Shown piece by piece: positions 45,810 to 58,593 of a DNA stretch of 64,000 bases. How positions within the stretch are numbered: the first letter of the stretch is position 1; every line of letters starts with the position of its first letter. Below the pieces are notes generated by a model. The model was not told where the DNA came from. It ran no database searches and was given only the letters and a program-made list of their open reading frames with translations. Location of the stretch: positions 144,213-208,212 of the forward strand of contig CAJNDS010002845.1 in NCBI GenBank assembly GCA_905221605.1, written 5' to 3'. The position numbers and the translations under genes are program-made. Source of the stretch: Symbiodinium natans. Lineage: Eukaryota > Sar > Dinophyceae > Suessiales > Symbiodiniaceae.

Positions 45810-46828
45810 TTTTGTTTGGCACAGGTCGTGCCCGTACCTTACAGCATTGCGACTTAGGGTGAACTTAAACAGGCCGTTTCTTTTTGAAGTTTGCCTTCGT
45901 GTTCGCGATCCCCTCAGCGCCCAAAACGGGGATTGATCAACTTTCAACTTCCTTATCGTTTAGGCCCCCAACATAAATGGTCCCTCTGGGGGGCCAGTAC
46001 AGTCTCCCCACTCTCGCCCCTCGCTCGCTCCACTCATCCATCCTGGCCTGCACCCCTTGTTTGGCAACAGCTCCCCAGTCCCACACCCTCAGCCCCCTGA
46101 CGTCCACCACTGTCGTCGCTCTCAGTAAGTATCTGGTGGGAGTCGTTTCTTGCCATGGCTTTCAGATTTTCAAAATGCATATAAACGCGGAAGTCTGTTG
46201 CAGCGTCAGCAGGCTTGCAGCCTTGCGTACGGAATGCCACAGTGCCAGACTTGCAGTGCTCCTCTGGAGGCAGCGAAAGGCAAGAAGAAACGAACAGCGG
46301 AGGCCGGTCTGATCCTTCTCGGATGCTTTTCAGATTGGAACTTTACCCTGAGCATCTAAATGAGCCATGGGAAGCGACAGTGACAATCGTAGCGCGCTAC
46401 GAGAACCCAGCAGAAGTACATAATTCTCTCTAGGACTTTGAGGCAGTCGAGAGCCCATCGCCACAGAGCTTATCGGCTGGTGTCCGAGTATGGAAAGTAT
46501 CATGACAGAGCCAGCAAGTGTGATAGTTAGTGGCAGCACAGGAAAGGGCTGCCGTTAGCTAGGGCAGCTAGGGGTGCCGCAGAGGCAGAGACAACCCTGA
46601 GACGTTATTTGATGTGTGACTCGTTAAGCAGCTTTGCTTGTGTGCGGGGACACTAGCGTAATGAGGTGCTGAAGACAAGCCCCGCGGCATTTTCCCCTCG
46701 GGTCTTTTGCCTTACAGAAGAAAATATTCGTCCTTTAGTTCGCTGAGTTCGCTGCAAGCCAAGACGGGCCTTCGTGCGGTGCATCCGCTTCAACACAGTG
46801 GCATCAGGGACAGCTAAAACGACATCAC
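45810..46828. other. Spacer between dyskerin and the voltage-gated channel
   Basis: About 1 kb. A possible Lys-rich exon (LEAAKGKKKRTAEAG, about 46261-46305) would suit a basic dyskerin tail, but I could not phase it. No other element was recognised. Confidence 0.35.
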
Positions 46829-49800
46829 ATGGCAGCATGCTCTTGCTTGTCCGACCTATCCGCAGCCGCAGTGAGCTACGTAGAAAAGGTGCCAAGTTTC
46901 AATATGGAACGTGAAGAATGCCTGGACATGGACATCAATGGTGCGTCAAGCAGGAAGCTGCAAGACAACGCCTTTGGTGCCGCGGTGCTCAGAGAAGACA
47001 GGCTGTGCAGGCTCATTCAAGAAGAGTTTGGCAAGCAGGCTGATCTCCTTCAGGAACTGTCTTCTCAGATACGGTCGGCAGTGGAAAGAGAGATGCCTCT
47101 GCATGGACACAGGTTACACACGTTCCACACGCGGGAGTCTTCTTTCGCGCATCGCCCATCTCCTTCGTCCGCGAAGCCTTCTAAAGCTGATGGCGACAGC
47201 GAACGGGTCGGGGATCTCGACTCTGCAAAAGCCAATAGCGATGGCAATGGTGAGAGGGGCCACTCCAAGGAGCACAGCAACTCCTTCCCAGGCAGGATCT
47301 TGAAAGACTTCGGGCTTGTTGTTTGGTGATTTTTTTGGTGAGTTGGATGCACGATGCAGCTTCCTCGTGTCCCTTGGTCTAAAAAGCTTGACGCTGGTGA
47401 TGTCACCGCCCGCAAGCACCAGCTTGCGTTCCCGACTCTCAGGCTCTCAAATGTTACATCTAGAAACGCTTGGCCGCAAAGTCCATACCCTTAATCACAT
47501 GGCGGCATGGCGGCTGTAAAGGGTCGGGATTGCCTCCTCGCGTGTGACCGCTCGAATTCGCCCGGGGACATCAATGAAGTATCTCGACCGTAATGTCCTG
47601 CACTTGTTGGAGAAATCTTACAGGACAGATTTGTAGAGGGTTTGTTTACACAAGGAGTTAGTGGGTTTTCGGCTTTTTTTGCTTTCCAAGCAGTCTTTCA
47701 ATCAGATGGAGTTTTTTGCAGTCATTTAGGCAAGTCTTGGGCTAGTTCCACACTAAAGGCTCATGGGGGTGTTTTTGAAGGCGACCCATTCTGGGATGAC
47801 GAACTGCAGACCAAGCTCAATGAGCACCAGAAGAAGGCGTTTGCAAAAGCCAAGTCTGCGACGATGACTTCTTCGCCTCACAATGAGCTTCAAGCACAGC
47901 CAGGAGTTTTGAGCGCAGTTGCGCACAAGATTGTTACATCCAATGCCTTTCAGGCCGGCATCATGCTTTTGATCCTACTTAACCTCGTCCTTCTGGGTAT
48001 TGAGGTCGATGTGGCCGCAAGTTTGCCCGCTGACGAGGAACCAGAATGGTTCCAAACACTGAATGTGATCATCGTTCTCATTTTTGTGTCAGAGATTGTG
48101 TTGAAGTTCATTGCTCATGGATGCGCTACTTTCTTTTGTGGTTCAGACAGATGGTGGAACATTTTCGATCTTGCAATCATCTCTGCATCCGTTCTGGAAA
48201 CTGCCACAGAGTTCGTGGCGTCTGCGATATCAGTGGGCAACATGGACTCAAGCCATTTGCGCATCATGCGGTTTGTACGGCTTGGGCGAGCTCTGCGTGG
48301 GGTTCGTGTTATGCGACTGCTTCGCTTCATTTCCGCCCTGCGATCAATTGTATTCGCGATTCTGAGCACATTGTGGTCATTGGTGTGGACTTTGGTTCTG
48401 CTCATTCTCCTGTTCTACTGCTTTGGTGCCTTGGTTGAGCCCTTGGTTGCGACTCATTACAAAGCACGAGCTCAACATGCTCTTCACTTTTTGTTTCAAG
48501 ATGTTACAAGCCTTATGGGGGAGGAGAAGCAGATTGAAAAGTTATCGAATTGTTTCTCAAGTTTGAAGCTTGCGATTTCTGATTCTTCCTAGCTACGCGG
48601 AGCTTAGGTGTCATCCTTGCCCAGCTCGTGTCCGACCACTGCCGGCAGTCTGCAGTTGGAAGTGAAACTCTGGGAATACGGTTGGGCTGGGCATTTAAAA
48701 TCACATGTCTATGCTGACTGCGCGTTTTTGAAGATGAGCGGTTCTCCAAATTGTGGTCCTTTTTTTTCCCCTCTTGTTAAGGCGTCGCCTTTACAAAGGG
48801 ATCCCAAACAGGGACCCTAATTTAGCAAACCCCGCCATGTTGCTATCCTCTACAGATTGACAGCGTGAACCGGAATTCACTCTATGGGTTTCTTCAGGTA
48901 CTTCGGAGGGCTTCGTTTTTCCTAAGCCCCAAGGCCTTCCGAGGCATTCTGACTTAAATCCTTCTCACACAAACCCGACTAAGGAACAGCAGGCACTACC
49001 CAGAAGCGTCTAGAATGAGACTTGGGCCCCCCGGGACAAAAATGCACGCCCTTTTGGGGCGAGACTAGAGCACACACCAAAAGAATAGAATCGCAAAGCT
49101 GGGCCCAGTTGGGTTTGTGGAGGGTGGAGAGGCTTCGGTTCCTCTGCTTGCTTTGGCTGTGGGCTCTGCTGCATCGCGGTGTTGCGATTTCGCGCGCTGG
49201 CATGCAATACCTGCGGGCTCAGCCGGGCCTAAACTTCTAAGCCCAGAAACGCTCGGAGGCCCAAAGTTGAAATGCCAAGCACCAGGCTGCGCCGTGTTTC
49301 ACACCTGAGGCATTGGCTGTTCTCGTGATCTCGTCAGTTCAAACTGCTCAGGAGTAGGGATTCGGCGATTTAGGGTCTGGGGAAAGCTTGAGGCCCAGCT
49401 AGTGTCGAGGAGTAAAATTCAGTAAAAGCAGAGGTCGAGGATCATTCGCTTGAGGAAGTCTCCCGCTTCTGCCCCATGGTATTCTTCTTTTCATGTCGAA
49501 CATTGAGTTGCCAGCAGCACTCACTGACTCACTGAGGTCGGTACCATGCGACGTCGGTTGAGGAGTGCCCGCCAATACTCCAAAGGTATTGGTCAAGCGT
49601 CCCGGAAAGCATGCAACCCAGCTCATTCTACGACTTCGACCTTTTCATACTGTCATACTTTGTGTCTTTAGTGTCGGTGAGTAGACAGTAGACTCTCAGT
49701 AGACATGCGCAGATTTTAAACAGCTGCTGCGTTGCCAGCATCAGCTTAGAAGTGCTGCAGCACGCTCCGCGTGTTCAACCGACGGCCCAGGCGCGAGTGG

Positions 49801-51526
49801 CCTAACCTGCAATGTAAAACCGTACTCCAAATACTCCACTCCCTTGTTAAACAAGAGTCCGCACTTCCTCCGCTCATTTTTTTGGGAACAGCGCAACAAA
49901 ATGGAGTGATAGTTTTGGCAATTGGTCATGCGAACATGCCACAAAAGCCTTCGGCGCAATCGCAACACTGTAGCAGCACGGTCGAGTCTCGGACAGAACA
50001 TCCGACAGAAGCCCTCCCTTGAGCGGGTTAAGCTTTGCCTGGAGAAGCCTTGACGAGAGGCACTCAGGCGTGGTTGTAGTCGGAATAGACGCTCATCATT
50101 CTCCCCCCGCAGCCCACTCCGCAGCCCTTACCCCGCAGAAGTGAAGGCACAATGCATGAGAACCCACGGTAACCAGCCGCGAGCCGACTACAGAGGCTGA
50201 CCGTAGATTTCGCTTTGCGGAAGTGCTTCACCTTGAACACCCAAACTGAGACCAACGCTCGGCGCATTGACTCTTTCATGTTGGGCAGCAAAGGCTTACC
50301 CTGTTCATGTCAATCACTGGCGGCCTCAGCTGGGTTGAAGCCCTGGAGCCCTTGCGAAATGCCTCTTCGATTGCAGCGGCGCTCATGCTGCTGTACGAGT
50401 TCATCACAATTTTCGCAATTCTCAATGTGGTGACTGGAGCGCTCGCCTCAGTGGCATGTTCATGTTCGTGGTTGCTGCGCTCTGTGTGTGTGTGTGTGTG
50501 TGGTGTTGCAGGTCCCGTGCCCAGACTAATGCACGAGGGATGCACGTGGCAATGGGGAGTAGAAATTGACTTTGAGGTCTTTTGTAACAATGCCATCGAG
50601 AGCGCCAAAGCTGACAAGGATGCGTGGCCACCCGCTGCCTTCTTGTGCAACGCTATGCAGTGTGGATTTCGAACAGCGCCACTGCAGGAGATTGCTATAA
50701 TGAAGCAGATGCAATGGCATCAGAGCCAACTGCGCACTCTGAAAGGCAGGTTTTTCGATGTTGGCGCTGTGCCGTGTGCAAGAGGCGGCATTTTCCGTGA
50801 ACTGCAAGAGGTGTTTTTCGAGAGATCGATGCCGACACGTCGAACATGATCAACTTCATCGAGTTAGAGGCCAGCGAATACATGCGCCGCCCTGGTCAGT
50901 GCGGTCGCTGTCAGGGTTGTTGCGTGCAAGTGTCTTAGGGTCAATGGCAACGGGGTGGACCATGTGAGAATGGTTAGTCCTGCAGGAAGCATTGTCGCAA
51001 CAGAAGCTTTCGAGCTTCATGGAATCGATGGACATTTCCACGCAGGACATCTGGACACTTTTCATGCACCTTGGTGAGCACAGGGGTGTGGAAACGCTGA
51101 ACTTCAGGGATGATCGGCGGCCTCTTAAAAGTTCCTACTTGTAAAAAATCCTACGCCACAAGAGAGGCTACAGGGCTGTCCCAAGGCCATGAGGCCCAGG
51201 AGTGAGGCCCAGGAGCAGTGCAGACCATCTGTGTTGGTGCCGTTCCCGAGTTCTGGAAATGCCGATGCTCTTTCTCTTAATTTTGGGCCAATCTTGCCGT
51301 TTCGACTTTGCATGTGAAAGAGCTGAGGGTTTTGGATGCAGATGAAAGCGGGGAGATCTCACTTGAAGAATTTGTGGAAGGCTGCATGCAGCTGCAAGGT
51401 CCAGCGCAAAGTGTGCAGCTTGCAAGAATGAGGTACGAGTCGAAGATTGCTCGGCAGGAAATAAGAAAGATGTTCGAAGACATCCGACACCATCAAAACC
51501 ATGGGAGTGACGCTGCAGGTTGCTGA
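46829..51526 (+). CDS. Voltage-gated cation channel (single domain) with C-terminal EF-hands, spliced
   Basis: A six-transmembrane Nav/Cav-type channel. N-terminal exon (ATG 46829, or in-frame ATG 46904): hydrophilic, with a coiled-coil-like RLIQEEFGKQADLLQELSSQ. The exon from about 47755 to 48470 holds S1 (GIMLLILLNLVLLGIEV), S2 (VIIVLIFVSEIVLKFI), S3 (IFDLAIISASVLE), an S4 with at least eight Arg at every third position (RIMRFVRLGRALRGVRVMRL) and S5. Exon 50294-50438: pore LFMSITGGLSW and S6 (LLYEFITIFAILNVVTG). Then 50577-50621 (VFCNNAIESAKADKD), 50688-50745, 50811-50869 (EF-hand FREIDADTSNMINFIELE), 50986-51073 and 51321-51526 (EF-hand VLDADESGEISLEEF, end at TGA 51526). Donors at 50439, 50622, 50746 and 50870 are GC; 51074 is GT. 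The segment linking S5 to the pore helix (48470-50293) is not resolved; G-TACTTCGGAGGGCTTC at about 48899 is a candidate YFGGL exon. Four-domain architecture is not seen. Confidence 0.92.
50294..50438 (+). other. Pore and S6 exon of the voltage-gated channel
   Basis: Bounded by AG at 50292-50293 and a GC donor at 50439. Contains the filter region SITGGLSWVEAL, in the place of the TxExW filter of bacterial and four-domain Na/Ca channels, then S6. A TG microsatellite (about 50484-50502) lies in the next intron. Confidence 0.9.
50811..51380 (+). other. EF-hand pair downstream of S6
   Basis: The first loop (D-A-D-T-S-N-M-I-N-F-I-E) has Asn at position 6 in place of the usual Gly. The second loop (D-A-D-E-S-G-E-I-S-L-E-E) is canonical. 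Direct Ca2+ regulation of gating is inferred from the family, not shown here. Confidence 0.88.
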
Positions 51527-53192
51527 AAGCAACTCCATGTGGTGGCATTCCTTTCTCCTCAAAGGGGAGCGCTTCATTACATGCGCCTGGTAGTGCATCC
51601 CGTGCCGGAAGAAAACCTGTCTTGAGTTGAATGCCGCTTGCGATGATGGGTTTTGATGGCAGGGCAAAGCAGAGAGTTTTGTTTGATGGCACCTGTTCAG
51701 GCAGAAGAGCCTGCAGAAGAGGCCCTCCAGAAGGGATGCATGGTTGGGGTGGGCAGTTGCAATCCCACACAGCACCTCGAATGCTCTCGCCTGGCCGGAC
51801 CGTCCGAGAAGCTTCCCAGCAATGCGCGGGTCCTTGGTTGTCCTGATGCTGTTCAGGCGCCTGTGAAAAAGAAAAAGAAAAAGGACCGCTTGTGACTTCT
51901 GACGCTTTACGGCTGACTGATTGCGAGCTTTCCTCAACCTTATGAGTCGTCCCATCCCGCATTAGTAGTAAACTCTCTGAGCGCTGTCTTTGTGACATGG
52001 AGTCCTTCAGTGTCAATCAGCCACATTACATGACATTCCACCTTGCAGCGTTTGCATTCAGGACCTCTAACACAGACAGCCAGCAGGTCCGAGGCTCAGC
52101 GTGCGCAAAGCAGCCCGGAAGACTTGCACGATCTTGGCTTACTGCCACAATGTTGCCACGGTTGCTGTCATGTTCTTGTGCATTCTGTGGCCTCCCTTGC
52201 CGAGGCCTTTTTTTCTCATCACTTCCGTGTCACTTGCATCGAAGGGCTCTGCCCTCACGTGGCCTCCATACGGAGGTACCCACCAGTGTCAATGGAGGTA
52301 TTGCAGAGCGCAAGATGCTGGTCCTGTAGCAAAGAATACTGAATACGACTACCGAGCCTTCATGAAAGAGCGGATGTCTTAGAGCCACGAATCCTCGCGA
52401 TGATGGGACCAGCTATTGTGCGTTAACCCTGAAGTCCCTTCGCCTCTCATTCTTCCTTCGAGCAATGTCCACTATGCCGCATTACGCAGGAATGCCTCAA
52501 GAATCAAGGAGCCTCTACTCATGAAAGGCATGGTTCGCTCCGTAGAGCATGCACTATTAACCAAGCAGAGTGCGGGGCAGTGCATCGGGAATGACAGGAT
52601 TGACAGAATGGCTTTGGGAAGTGCGTCGCACGAGCAAAGCCGCCTTGCAGCTAGTTCATCTCCGCCAGCGCAGAGCTTTTGGAGAACAGCGCCGTTCAAA
52701 GGGACATCGGTTTCCCGAAGAATCTCGGCTTTCGGCATGCAGAATATCACAAGACTGCTTGAGTTTCCGCAGCGCTTTGTACGTAGCTCTGTCCAGCTTC
52801 ATGTCAGTAAGCAGAGCGGTTTGCTGAAACAGGGCTGTTTTCGTTTAAGATCTGGCTTGGAGCAGAAACAACAGACTCTGAGAGCGGGATTGATTCCTGC
52901 GTTGACGCGCCCTTGGATGGGAGGTGATCGGCGTTCTGCGTTGAAACAAAAAGTGCTTCGCCGGTGTTCCAATGGCACTGGCACTGTGCCGGTATCAAGA
53001 GCTCATGCTTGTGCCGTTCTTCGTTCAGGCTTGTTTTGAGGTCTTGATAGTGTCGCCCTTGGATGGACGTTGGATGTTTTTGACTTGCTGTTTTGCCCTC
53101 TTCCCGCAAGGCGGATGATCACATTCTAGACTAAGGATGGCCTATGATGGCCTTGTTGACATGCTTGAGCAAATGACCGAAGACATGCATGA

Positions 53193-53256
53193 TCGCGCGC
53201 GCGGGCGCGCGCGCGCTCGCGTGGGTGTGTGTCTGTGTGTGTGTGTGTGTGTGTTT
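53193..53256. repeat. Alternating CG then TG dinucleotide tract
   Basis: GCGCGCGGGCGCGCGCGCGC passes into GTGTGTGT over about 60 bp. Alternating purine-pyrimidine sequence of this kind can adopt left-handed DNA. Confidence 0.93.
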
Positions 53257-53537
53257 GTTCTGCAAGCCGCTCCGCGATGAGTTGCTGATCAGGCATATGG
53301 GTCGTATGTGTACAGCACATGAAGAGGATGTTGAGCCGTGCGCTTTACATGAAACGTCAGCATTGGGGAGATACTGTACCTTGAGTCTCAGAAATCTCTT
53401 GAGTCCACGCTGCGAACCCAACCAGCATGTTAGCAGTCAAATATGTCTTACAATTAGCATGCTGGGCGCCAAAGATTTTGCGCTGGCAACTCAACATCCA
53501 TGCTCGGAGCGGCTGCCTCAGAGTTCGTGAGCCAGTG

Positions 53538-53597
53538 ATGACCCGTGATTCGCCCCGTGATTCGCCCCGTGATTCGGCCCGTAATGACCCGTGATGA
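53538..53597. repeat. 12-bp tandem repeat (CCCGTGATTCGC)n
   Basis: About four to five units, alternating CCCGTGATTCGC and CCCGTGATGA forms. Non-coding. Confidence 0.85.
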
Positions 53598-56274
53598 GTG
53601 AGGAGGAGCGATCCTCTCGACTTTGGCCTCCGTCTGAGCTGCCGAAGGGTCAGGCGAGATGCAGAAGCGCGGTCTGGCCAACGAACGTTCTAGTACAGCC
53701 AATCTTAATGGCTGTCGTGGATGCAGTATTCAGGGTTAAACAGGCAAGCTCTCATGACAAGCAAACAAGAACTATTGACCATGGACTGCCACAGCTGCCA
53801 GCGGGGGGCACACCATCCAAGAAACATTGCGGTTTATTGGGTCTTGATCCCATGTGTTCGCTCCTCACAGGTTATTTTCTAGCTTTCACGCGCTGCTCCT
53901 TGTTCTTGTGAATCTAGAATCTCCAATGCGTGAAGAGATTGCTACTGCGTTTCGCTTCGCTACAGGTCGATTCAATACAGGATGCTGGGCATTTGTGACA
54001 TGTCGAAACATTGTAAAACCATGAGAGGCGACAAGTTCTCTCCAGCGGCCTCAGAACAAGGACATCATGTGCGGCTGAACCCCAGAGCGTGATGCAAAAT
54101 CGCAGCAATGGTCATACTGAGAGGACATCTTGGGTGAATTCAACCTGCGATTGGGTGCCTGGTTTCCCGCGCTGAAATGGCTGATCAAGGCAGGGCATTG
54201 TGTCATGTCGCGTGAGGAGGTCGTCATGCTGTGGCACTTCCATGCTTCACGGACATGAGCGGAATCGAACAACCCGTCGCAATGATAGACCAGATTATGG
54301 AAATAACGCACAACTAGACACGGCACTCTTGCAGAGGCTTCAGCTTGCAAGCAGGTCTTAGCTGTCGCTTCCTGTCGCATACTTGCATGAACAGACACGA
54401 ACTGGCCTAGTTCGACGGCGCAGTGCTTCCGTCAGACCCTGCCGCATGCAAGGAGTTCCGGCTTCGGATAGGGTATGAGACCCCGGATGAAGAGGCCATT
54501 CTGGGAACGGAGGTGTCCAGGGAAAGTCTCACATGCACTGTTCCTGTCCTTGCTTCGCGGATCATATGATGCCAGGCGGGCGTGCGCTTTTGGATTCGGT
54601 ATTTTGCCCCTAGCCCAAGCTCCACGGTGGCAAGAAGGTTGTCTGGATTGTTCCCAAAGGCCTACAGGCACTTGTCACAAGGTTGCTGCGTTGCATGACT
54701 ATTGATGTCACTGATGTTTTCTCGTTGAAAGTCTGTGTTGTGTATCTCGAACATGTCATAGCTTGATGTGCACGGCGCTGCAGCTTTCCTTAGGCGAGCG
54801 ATCTTCCTCAGAAGCGGCACCTTCGGAGCCCGGGGCCTGGGATTGGCCGCCTTGCTGGCATGTGCCGTTGTGCAAGATTCTGCACGATTCTGCACGATTC
54901 TGTTCGGTTCTGTTCGTGCAGTTTCCAGGTTTGTCCCGTCTTGGATCCGCTGGGCTGGGTGCTCTTGTTTGTGCCAGGACGGCGGATGAGCCAGTGCTGC
55001 CTGCAACCAAGGAGGAGGCAGACCAAACCTTCTGTGCGGTCAATACAAGGCTTACCCGGACCTTCGCGGACCCGACCTGTCTTTCCTGTCTTCCCTTTCT
55101 TCCTTACGGTCCTACGGCAGGTGCGGCAAGCTCGCCGCTGGACTTTAGAGCAGGTGGAGCGCTGCGACCCCGGCATCAGGGAGTCGAAACCATGCGATAT
55201 CATGTCACCAGCTGGCCCAAATGCACAATAGCCGCAAAGGTTATGTACATGTCGCGAACTCAAGGCGGGGACCATTCAATTTGAAAGTGTTTTGAGCGGA
55301 GGCCAAATGAGCAGCTTTTTCGAGCTCAAAAGGCAGGTCTGTCCCAGCACGCCTGCGCCTCAAATGTCATGGTGGTTGACCATAGTTGACCCAGAAAAGA
55401 AGCATGAATTCGGTGAATTCTGTCTGACCTCAGATTTGCATCTGCACTGTCAGGCCAATCTTGGTCCCACTGAAGGAGTTGCGATTGCACCATGTCAAGG
55501 CGCACGTGGGCTGGGATGTGTCCAGCTATAGCATGGCATTGGCCAAACCCAATGGTGCGCCTGCTGTGGGTACGTGTCTGCGATACAAACTTTACAAGCA
55601 GGATGCTTAACATTGCCTTGGATGTGACAATCCACTGCAGACCTCCAGAGCCTCATCGCCTGAGCAGATGCGTTTACATCGCAAGGAGGACGGGGATTCA
55701 CCGACCAGTTGCCAAAGCGCGCGTCGCATGCGTTGCGCTGGATTGAGTTGAACAGTTGAACGACGCGAGCGAAGTGCAGTCAGAATGTCGAACATTGTAC
55801 ATCAGACACGGTGGTAGCGGAAGCCCGAAGAGACTGTCTTTTGAGGACTTCTCAACCGGCAAGGCGCACCTTGCAGAGCGAATCGGGTCAAGAAAAGGGC
55901 CAAGAGGTTGCGAAAGGTTTCAAAGACTGCCTTTCGAGCTTCTTCATTCGTGTGACATTCTCGCGACTCGTGTGCAGAGAGAGAAAGAGAGGGTTGTAGT
56001 GTTCCGCGAGACGCTGGATCGGGGCACGCCTTGGCGCGGGGTTTCCCCTTGCCCCAAAGAAAGAAAGAACCAAAAAAAGAAAAGAGAGAGAGAGAGAAAG
56101 CAGCCTAACGGGGATCAGTACCGAAGGCCCAGTTTGAAACTGACCAAGTTGATTTCACCCTGGGCGCCTGAATACCTGGACCCCCCTACCGGACTGCAAA
56201 CCGTTTGGCCGTCGTGGCCGGAGACCTCCTTCGGGGGGCCATTTCAAGCGAGCCGAAGAAGAAGAAGAATAAGA

Positions 56275-56309
<35 letters not shown>

Positions 56310-58593
56310 GTGGAGTGGAAGAGAGAAAGAGTGTGTGTGTGTGTGTGAGGGCATGTTCTCTAGTCTCTAGTAGTGTGAGCCGACCAACCATACAGTATTG
56401 GAGGCTACCCGTCAATCTTTGTCATCCTCAAGGTGCTGCCATCCATGCCACGTTTTGCAATGTTGATGCATTTTGATGGTACGGAGTACAGAAGGACGAC
56501 CGAAAAGGACTCCGAACGCCAAAGATCTACAGTCCCAACGACCGAAAACATGCCAACACTTTTGCCGCTCGAGCAGGGCCTGGCGCCCAGCTGGCCGAGC
56601 GGCCGAGGCAACAGGGGAATATTTCAGGTTTGACGCTTTTCTCTGCGGATTGCGGACCCGAAATTCTGGGCATATTCTAGACATGTTTTTCACTTACTAG
56701 TACGTGAAGCTGCATACCTGAGCATGATTACCAGTGGCAGGCAGCGAGGAGCAGGCTGGCGAGCTGCAAACTTCAGTTGCCGGCACGGGTAGCAGTCGAC
56801 GCTTTGGTGGTGGGCCATGCAGGTAAGGAAATACAAGGTAGCATCCGATCCCACTGAGTACCTGGAACGCAGACAAGGATTGTGCAAGATGCTGCTGTAG
56901 CAAGTTGCAGCCTCGAAGAAAAGCAAAAATCAAACATCTGATCAACCTGGACAGGTCGCAAGCTGGCGCAGTGCGGCTGAAGGTGAGCGTTCCTGGATGC
57001 ATGAGATTTGCGAGAAATCTCCGATTTGCTGCGCAGAATCTCGTGATCCGTGAAGTATCGCAGCACATTGGATCAAGCCGGAACTCCTGTCCAGGTCTCG
57101 TAGTGCTTCCTTAGCTCCTTCAGTCTACATTCCATCGCGATGCAGAGCCTGTCAATCCTCCACGCCGACCAGAATGGCTTCAGGTCGGAATGCGTGGGTA
57201 GATCCCCCTGTTGGTCTGATACTTAAAATAGACGGGGGCGCCTCGAACAGCCAGAACCTATGTTAGTTGAGCGTCTATTCGGGCCGGTAAGTGGGCTGTC
57301 GTAAAGGAAAGGTAGACACCACGCGTTTAAGTACCCTTGGCGTTTGTTTGTGATAGGTCGGACAGCTATTTTGGCGGGTTCTTTGCGCAGCGGCTGACAT
57401 CCTTCAGGGTCACTTCATTAACTCCAAACTTTCGTATCAGAGAAGGCGGCGTGAAGTAAAAGCGGGGGCGGAGGCCGCACCGATCCTTTTAGAGTTTAGC
57501 CGCAACACGAAAGCCATGTACACTAAGTGTAGGTGTGGCCCCTAGATAAGGAAGCAACGGGGATGTGTTGGTATTCGCAGCCCTACCCACACCCTAAGCT
57601 GAAGGCCTGCACTCTAGAGCCCTAGAGCCCTAGAGTCCTAGAGGCCCTGGACCCTGCGCAGCTTGAAAGCCTCTAGACGCCGAAACCGCTGTAGCGTCTG
57701 CGAGGCCAGCCTCTGCGGCCTTGGGTCCCGAGTCTGCCAGGCTAGCGCACCTCAAGGCTTGTCCAGACTTGGGGCCTTAAGGGATGATAAGGGATGCATA
57801 CTTGTAGGGCTTTGTAAGCAGGAGTGCAGAAGGCTACCTCGCTGGTTGTTGAAACGGACCCAGGCTCCTCGCTTGCGGGGCCTGTTTGGATTTGCGATTG
57901 TGGCGCGCCCATAGACTGCAAGTGATACACCACCCAGGTGCTCGCAACCGTGCACCGATGCACCGTGATACACCGTTTACACACCACGGCGCGGGCAATG
58001 CATGTGACGCTGACGTTTGATGTGTATAAGCTTTTTGTGCTAAATAAGCCACCGCGCGGCGCCGTGATTGCGCAGCGCTGGCTACAGCCTCTCGTTATTC
58101 TTCGAAAACGCCCACCCTTCACCCTGATGAGGCAGAGCTTAGGCATAGGCCTCAGGCGTGTTGTTTTCCAGCTCCGACAGCGTCAAGCAGCAGATTTCAA
58201 GTGCACGCCTTGTGGCTTGTCATTCGAAAATGAAATTTGTTTCGCATCTCTTCGAACCAAAGTTTCGAGCTCCGAGTACTGCGTGCCATAAATCGAATGT
58301 TCTCTCGTGCCACGGAACAGCCATCGCCTTATTTCAATTATTTCTGGTCAGCGGGTCAGCCGCCCCTTCAAATTTGCTTCCAACATGTTGCAGGCAATGC
58401 ATGAGTTGGACCAAAAAAACATCTTGAGCTCCATGGAGGCAGGGGGCGGCATTTGCCAGATGCCGCTTGTGTTCACATTGAATGTTCCATTAATGCTTTC
58501 AGGCCAATGCTGTGAGGCACAAGGAGCAGGCTGCGCTGTTTTGGAAAACCTGAAACCAAGCGAGAGGCATCGATCCTCGTGGCTGCCTGCCTC

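Larger units (their letters stand above)
51527..58590. other. Long region without an identified gene
   Basis: The frames at 52416-53039, 53591-53911, 54763-55284 and 55756-56370 are open, but I recognise no family in them. Short exon-like strings on the + strand include MAYDGLVDMLEQMTEDMHD (53139), KLHGGKKVVWIVPKGLQALV (about 54620) and AHLAERIGSRKGQEVAKGFK (across about 55865-55925), none assignable. Simple repeats: CG then TG alternating tract (53193-53256), CCGTGATTCGCC 12-bp repeat (53545-53597), ATTCTGCACG repeat (54886-54920), GA/GT runs (56085-56100, 56279-56347), CCTAGAG repeat (57613-57645). The block 57130-57560 is CpG-rich and devoid of coding pattern. Confidence 0.4.

Noticed and set aside
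51168-52016. 282-codon - strand frame
   Set aside because: It is antisense to the canonical EF-hand exon 51321-51526 of the voltage-gated channel and has no recognisable domain.
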